A DNA stretch of 64,000 nt. It comes from VBDM01 sp035499735. Lineage in GTDB: Bacteria > Pseudomonadota > Gammaproteobacteria > Burkholderiales > SG8-39. Each line of letters starts with the position of its first letter. The first letter of the stretch is position 1. The stretch spans positions 1 to 64,000 of the forward strand of contig DATJYC010000070.1 of the NCBI GenBank assembly GCA_035499735.1. Direction: 5' to 3'. This document shows positions 59,612 through 64,000 of the stretch, in pieces. The notes under the pieces were generated by a model. The model saw only the letters and a list, made by a program, of their open reading frames with translations, did not search any database and was not told the origin of the DNA. Made by a program: the position numbers and the translations under genes.

Positions 59612-61339
59612 CTACATGCGGTCGGTCAGGTCGACGACGCGCATCAGCTCTTCCAGCGACGTCGACCCGTCCAGGACGCGCCGGATCCCGTCGTCGGCCA
59701 GCGTGCGGAACCCCTTGCCGACCGCGGTCTTCTGCATCTCGCGGCCGGTGGCCCGGCGCGCGACCAGCTCGTCGAGGTCGCCGTCCATTTTCAGGATCTC
59801 GATGATGGCCATCCGGCCCCGATAACCCTGGTAGTCGCACTGGTCGCAGCCCACGGCGCGGTAGAGCGTGGGAGCCTTGTCCCCCTTCGCTCCCGTCATG
59901 GCGCGCTCGCTGGGGTTTGCCTGGTAGGCCTGCTTGCAGTGCTTGCACAGGCGCCGCACCAGACGCTGAGCCACGACTCCGATGATGTTGCCGGCGAGAA
60001 TGTCCGGAACGATGCCGATGTCGAGAAGGCGCGGAATCGCCCCCACGGCCGAATTGGTGTGGAGCGTCGAATAGACCTGGTGGCCCGTCATCGCCGCGCG
60101 GAACGCCATCGTCGCCGTATCCTCGTCGCGGATCTCGCCGACGAGGATCACGTCGGGGTCCTGCCGCATCAGCGAGCGGATGCCGTTGGCGAAATCCATC
60201 TTCGCGGCCTCGTTGATCGACGTCTGACGGATCAGGGTCATGGGATATTCGACCGGATCCTCCAGCGTCATGATGTTGAGACCGTCGTTGTTGATGTGGT
60301 TCAGCACCGAATACAGCGTCGTCGTCTTGCCGCTTCCGGTCGGACCCGTGAGCAGGATGATGCCCTCGGGCCGCGCGATCATGCGCTTCAGGAGCTGCAG
60401 CTGGCCCGCCTCCAGGCCCAGTCCGTCCAGCGGGACGATGCCCTTCTGCCGGTCGAGGATGCGCAGCACGATGTTCTCGCCGTGCGAGGTCGCCTGCGAC
60501 GAGACGCGGAAATCGACGGCGCGCCCGGTCAGCATCAGCGAGATACGCCCGTCCTGCGGCGCGCGGGTCTCAGCGATGTTCATCTTCGCCAGTACCTTGA
60601 TCCGGACCGCCATCGCCGGCCAGTAGGTCTTGTGCAGCGAGCGGATCTGGCGCAGCACGCCGTCGATGCGGTAGCGGATGCGGAGGAAGCTCTGCTCGGG
60701 CTCGAAGTGGATATCCGAGGCGCCGCGCTCGACGGCGTCCGCGAACAGCGCGGAGATGAGCCGGACCACGGGCTGTGAATACGCGTCGCCGGAGGCCTGG
60801 AGGCTCTGATAGTCGATTTCGCCCGTCTCGATCTCGTGAAGGATGCCGTCGATCGAGAAGTCATGGCCGTAGTACTGGTCGATCGCGCGGCCGATCTCGC
60901 CCTCTCCGGCGAGACGCGGCTCCAGCGAGAACTCGCTGCGCAGCTGGGCGCGGAGCTGGTCGAGCGCGACGATGTTGTTCGTGTCCGCCAGCGCGACGAT
61001 CAGCTTGCGCGCTTCGCGGTCGAGAGCGACCGGGAACACGGTATGGCGCTTGGAGAACTCCCTGGGAACCAGCTTCAGCGCCATCGAATCGACGACGATC
61101 TGCGTGAGGTCGACGCTCTGTAGGCCAAGCTTCTCCGACAAGGCGTCGCGCAGCGTCGCCTCGGACACGAAGCCGAGATTGACGAGAAGCTTGCCCACCG
61201 GCTGATGGGTCTTGAGCTGCTCGAGCAGCGCGATACGCAGCTGGTCCTCGGTGAGGATTCCCTGAGATATGAGGATCTGCCCGATATGGCGCTTCGCCTG
61301 CGGGGAGACCTGCTGGGCGGAGAGACGCGGCGAATTCAT
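59612..61339 (-). CDS. mshE: MSHA-type pilus assembly ATPase
   Basis: I start at the ATG at 61339 (MNSPRLSAQQVSPQAKRHIGQIL), because the longer frame only mirrors the TPR gene. Of 575 residues, the N-terminal MshEN domains (LISQGILTEDQLRIAL and LVNLGFVSEATLRDAL; MshEN can bind c-di-GMP) precede Walker A LLTGPTGSGKTTTLYS near residue 331, Walker B DPDVILVGEIRDEDT, and the four-cysteine zinc site CKHC...CDQC. It powers pilus extension; no retraction ATPase is seen here. Confidence 0.92.
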   Translation of the reverse strand: MNSPRLSAQQVSPQAKRHIGQILISQGILTEDQLRIALLEQLKTHQPVGKLLVNLGFVSEATLRDALSEKLGLQSVDLTQIVVDSMALKLVPREFSKRHTVFPVALDREARKLIVALADTNNIVALDQLRAQLRSEFSLEPRLAGEGEIGRAIDQYYGHDFSIDGILHEIETGEIDYQSLQASGDAYSQPVVRLISALFADAVERGASDIHFEPEQSFLRIRYRIDGVLRQIRSLHKTYWPAMAVRIKVLAKMNIAETRAPQDGRISLMLTGRAVDFRVSSQATSHGENIVLRILDRQKGIVPLDGLGLEAGQLQLLKRMIARPEGIILLTGPTGSGKTTTLYSVLNHINNDGLNIMTLEDPVEYPMTLIRQTSINEAAKMDFANGIRSLMRQDPDVILVGEIRDEDTATMAFRAAMTGHQVYSTLHTNSAVGAIPRLLDIGIVPDILAGNIIGVVAQRLVRRLCKHCKQAYQANPSERAMTGAKGDKAPTLYRAVGCDQCDYQGYRGRMAIIEILKMDGDLDELVARRATGREMQKTAVGKGFRTLADDGIRRVLDGSTSLEELMRVVDLTDRM

Positions 61340-61347
61340 GGAGCGGG

Positions 61348-62646
61348 CTATTTGCTCAGCTCCTGCACGCGCGCGCGTACCTGCGCGGGGTCGAAGGTCG
61401 GCGTGCGCTTGACTGCGAGCGCGAGCGCCCGCTGGTAGTAGTCGAGGGCGGACTTGCTCTGGTGCATCTGGTCCAGGCTCACAGCGAGATTGAACGCGTA
61501 GTCGGCGTTTTCCGGATCGATCGAAAACGCCTTGAAGTAGGCGCCCTGGGCTTCGGTCCAGCGCGACTGCTGAGCGTACTGGTTGCCAAGCGCGAACTGC
61601 AGGTGCGCGGATTCGGGCTGGTTGGCGATCAGGATCTTCAGCCGGCTTTCCGATGCCGCCGGGTCGAGGCGGCCGCGCAGCGCTACGAGGCCCGCGGTGG
61701 CTTGGCTGTCGCGCGGGTCCGCCTCGAGCAGCTTGAGGTATCTCGACTCCGCCGATTCGAGCTGACCGCGTCTCACGTCGATCGCGGCGAGGCCGAGCAG
61801 CGCGTCGCGGTTGTTGGGATCTCGCGCAAGCGCCCTCTGGTAGGCGTCGCCAGCGGCCGCAAGATCGTTCCTCTGGAAGGCCTGATAGCCCTGCTGAACG
61901 AGCGGATCGACCGTCAGTATGGGTACGTTGACCTCGATTGGCGTGGCGGCGGGCGGTTCGGGCATGGGCGCAGGTTTGACCGGAGCGACTGCAGGCTGGG
62001 GCCTCGCGCGAGGCCGCACCGGCTGTATGGCCGGAATCGCCGCAACGGCGGCGCTCGGTCCCTTGGCCGCCGGAACGACGACGGCGGGTGCGGGCACCTG
62101 GGGGGGCGTTGCTTGCACCGCGGGCGCGGGCGCGGCCGCGACCTGGGTGGTCGGCGCCGCGGCAGCAGCCTGCCCCCCTGCGAAGGCGTAGTGCGGCTGC
62201 AATTGCCACCACACGTACCCGCCGTAGCCCACCGCGACCACGCCGAGCGCGGCCAGCGTGAGGTAGAAGGGGCGGCGGGGGTTGTAGTCCATTTCTTTCA
62301 CTTGAAACAGCTGTTCCGCCTGAGCACGGCCGGCGACGGGCGCGGTCTCGACCGGGGCCGATGAAGAACGCACGCGCTCAAGAGGCTCCGGTTCTTCCAG
62401 AGCTAATTCGTGCTTGGGCGTGGCGGCTTCCGCGGGCCGTTGCTCGGGTGGAGAAGGCAGATCGTCGCTGAGGATTTCGATCGGCTGCGTGATATCGGGC
62501 AGCTTCTCCCGCGTGGTGATCGTGCGGGGTGGAACTTCGGCTTGCGCAGGCTGCGCGTTCTCGGATCCCTCCTGTCCCGCCGACTCAGCCTTGGCGACCT
62601 GCTTGGCGAGTTCGGCCTTCTTCAGGGCGTCTAGGAGTAGGCTCAT
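61348..62646 (-). CDS. TPR protein of MSHA-like operon (MshN-like)
   Basis: This 432-residue protein begins MSLLLDALKKAELAKQ, the usual start of such pilus-operon proteins, then a proline-rich linker, one membrane helix near 130-150 (FYLTLAALGVVAVGYGGYVWW), a second Pro/Ala-rich linker and about six tetratricopeptide-like repeats in the last 190 residues. TPR proteins in this place (MshN) help fibre assembly or secretin positioning. It overlaps the secretin stop and ends 8 bases before mshE. Confidence 0.8.
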   Translation of the reverse strand: MSLLLDALKKAELAKQVAKAESAGQEGSENAQPAQAEVPPRTITTREKLPDITQPIEILSDDLPSPPEQRPAEAATPKHELALEEPEPLERVRSSSAPVETAPVAGRAQAEQLFQVKEMDYNPRRPFYLTLAALGVVAVGYGGYVWWQLQPHYAFAGGQAAAAAPTTQVAAAPAPAVQATPPQVPAPAVVVPAAKGPSAAVAAIPAIQPVRPRARPQPAVAPVKPAPMPEPPAATPIEVNVPILTVDPLVQQGYQAFQRNDLAAAGDAYQRALARDPNNRDALLGLAAIDVRRGQLESAESRYLKLLEADPRDSQATAGLVALRGRLDPAASESRLKILIANQPESAHLQFALGNQYAQQSRWTEAQGAYFKAFSIDPENADYAFNLAVSLDQMHQSKSALDYYQRALALAVKRTPTFDPAQVRARVQELSK

Positions 62647-64000
62647 TTCATTCCGCTCAAGGGGGCCGTCTTGCCGGGGTTGGGTTGAGACGTGAAGTTC
62701 TCCCCCGGTATCAGCGAGCGGTAAGCGCGATAGTCGCCTTCGATGCTCGCGTCCTTGATGACGAGGGGGCGCAGGAACACGACCAGCTCAGTCTTGGTGT
62801 TCGAGCGGTTGCGCGAGCTGAACAGCGAGCCGAGGATGGGTATGCTGTTGACGACCGGCACCGTGTCCTCGACGTCGTTGACCGAATCCTCGATCAGCCC
62901 GCCGAGCACTGCCATCTGGCCGCTGTTGACCTTGATCAGCGACTCCATCTCCCGCATGCGCAATTGCGGCACCAGATTCTGCGTTCCCGCGACCGCCAGC
63001 GCCGGATTCGGGTCAGGAATGAACTTCACCAGCCGGGTTGTCGTCGGCTTCAAGTTGAGCAGCACGGTGTCATCGTCGCTGATCTGAGGCGTAATGTTCA
63101 TCACGAACCCCACCGGAACCGTGACGGGGCTGGTGTTGACAGCGGTAGTTGGAGCCGAGATGTTGGTCGCGGCCGCCAGACTCACTTGCACGTTGAAGTA
63201 GACGATGTTGTCGACCACCCGAAGGAGAGCCGTCTGATTGTTGAGGACCGAGAGCCTCGGGCTCGAGAGGACTCGCACGTTGCCGAACGACTCGAGGAGC
63301 TGCAGCGCCGCGGCGAAGTTCGCCCCGTAGGCGCCCGCGACCGTGAACACGTTCGGAACCGTGGGCGAGCTGGGAAGGCCCGTCTTCGGGACCGTACCCC
63401 CGATGGGGGAGGGCGGAACGACGGGAAGCAGCGGCCCCGTCGTTATGCTCCCTCCCGAAACCTGATTGCCGGAATACGACACCAAACCGCGGGTTCGCAG
63501 GGCCGTCCAATCGATCCCCTGCTGGTATTGATTGTTCAGCGACACTTCGGCGATGGTCGCCTCGATCAGCACCTGACGCTTGACGTTCGCGAGCACCTGG
63601 TCGAGGAATTCCTGGATCTTCTCGTGCTGCCTTGAGGTCGCGCGCACGATCACGACGCTCGCCTCGGGGTTGACGATTACCGAGGCAGCTTCCCTGAAGC
63701 TCACGTTGGCCGCGGACGCGGGTGGCGCACCCGGCGCGCCGGCAGGTGCCTGAGGAGCCGCTGTCTGAGATACGGCTCCCGCGGGCAAGATCTTGTCGGT
63801 CTCGTGGAGGATATCTTTGATGTTCCTTTCGAGCGTCGACCAGAACTTGTTGTCGGAAGTGTTTCGCACCGTGGTGATGGATCCGTTCGCACCCGCTGCG
63901 CCGGCGATTCCACCGCCTCCAGCACCCCCGGTGCCGCTGATGCTTCCGATCTGCGACGAGACCCCGGTTGCGCCCGCAGTGAGCCGTTCCATGTTCACGT
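62643..64000 (-). CDS. mshL: MSHA-type secretin MshL (N-terminus beyond window)
   Basis: The last 452 codons are inside; the frame is open at the right edge, so the signal peptide and first N-domains are missing. VIVRATSRQHEKIQEFLDQV is the end of an N1-type domain. VLIEATIAEVSLNNQYQQGIDW and the secretin core (VRVLSSPRLSVLNNQTALL, VPVGFVMNITPQISDDDTVLLN in parts, GQMAVLGGLIEDSVNDVEDTVP) identify a GspD/PilQ/MshL secretin. A Gly/Ala-rich region follows the open end. It forms the outer-membrane pore for the fibre. First gene of the nine-gene operon as seen. Confidence 0.92.
   Translation of the reverse strand, partial: VNMERLTAGATGVSSQIGSISGTGGAGGGGIAGAAGANGSITTVRNTSDNKFWSTLERNIKDILHETDKILPAGAVSQTAAPQAPAGAPGAPPASAANVSFREAASVIVNPEASVVIVRATSRQHEKIQEFLDQVLANVKRQVLIEATIAEVSLNNQYQQGIDWTALRTRGLVSYSGNQVSGGSITTGPLLPVVPPSPIGGTVPKTGLPSSPTVPNVFTVAGAYGANFAAALQLLESFGNVRVLSSPRLSVLNNQTALLRVVDNIVYFNVQVSLAAATNISAPTTAVNTSPVTVPVGFVMNITPQISDDDTVLLNLKPTTTRLVKFIPDPNPALAVAGTQNLVPQLRMREMESLIKVNSGQMAVLGGLIEDSVNDVEDTVPVVNSIPILGSLFSSRNRSNTKTELVVFLRPLVIKDASIEGDYRAYRSLIPGENFTSQPNPGKTAPLSGMK

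Noticed and set aside
58376..60778. Long plus-strand frame (800 codons) across mshG and mshE
   Set aside because: Antisense shadow of two well-identified pilus genes; no motif of its own.

Overview
The window is bacterial chromosome of high G+C content and almost fully coding. Several arrangements point to a betaproteobacterium: kdsD-kdsC-lptC-lptA-lptB-rpoN-ptsN-hprK-rapZ, yicC-gmk-rpoZ-spoT, a Hanks kinase/PP2C pair joined to rph-rdgB-hemW, and thiS-thiG-trmB. I cannot name a genus. The only RNA gene seen is one tRNA-Gly(CCC). I see no CRISPR array, prophage, insertion sequence or plasmid function.

1-20.3 kb is an exopolysaccharide locus. It holds the end of an SLBB export protein, a Wzz-like chain-length regulator, an AsnB-type amidotransferase, a Wzx-like flippase on the opposite strand, a Wzy-like polymerase, four glycosyltransferases, two methyltransferases, an NAD-dependent epimerase and a MraY/WecA-type initiating transferase with an unusual cysteine-bearing N-terminal domain. 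A second block follows: a 60-residue secreted peptide resembling YjbE/GfcA, a strong terminator, a YjbH-type protein fused to a PAP2 phosphatase, a MORN-repeat protein and a VanZ-like membrane protein. The part from about 4.8 to 10.4 kb looks lower in G+C than the rest, as is usual for exchanged sugar-polymer genes.

20.3-47 kb is housekeeping. It covers (p)ppGpp metabolism, omega subunit, guanylate kinase, YicC, a Ser/Thr kinase with its PP2C phosphatase, RNase PH, RdgB, HemW, TrmB, ThiG/ThiS, an L,D-transpeptidase facing a MepK-like endopeptidase, tRNA-Gly, a 5'-nucleotidase, AsmA, MutY, a Lon-N protein, UbiX, and the LPS-transport/sigma-54/nitrogen-PTS operon. The usual hpf gene between rpoN and ptsN is missing. 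A CPA2 cation/proton antiporter starts divergently from kdsD.

47-64 kb is a surface pilus region. A PglL-like O-oligosaccharyltransferase faces a type IV pilin gene that has a near-consensus sigma-54 promoter. A TPR-like protein, an ABC-2 permease without its ATPase and an orphan histidine kinase follow. From 53.1 kb to the right edge lies a nine-gene minus-strand MSHA-like operon: secretin MshL (cut by the edge), TPR protein, ATPase MshE, platform protein MshG, a PilM/PilN-like fusion, a PilO-like protein, a small exported protein, a GspK/PilX-like protein carrying an inserted FCCH-like repeat, and a pseudopilin. The most distinctive items are the YjbH-PAP2 fusion, the cysteine-rich domain on the initiating transferase, the inserted domain in the GspK/PilX-like protein, and the sigma-54 pilin promoter close to a PglL gene.
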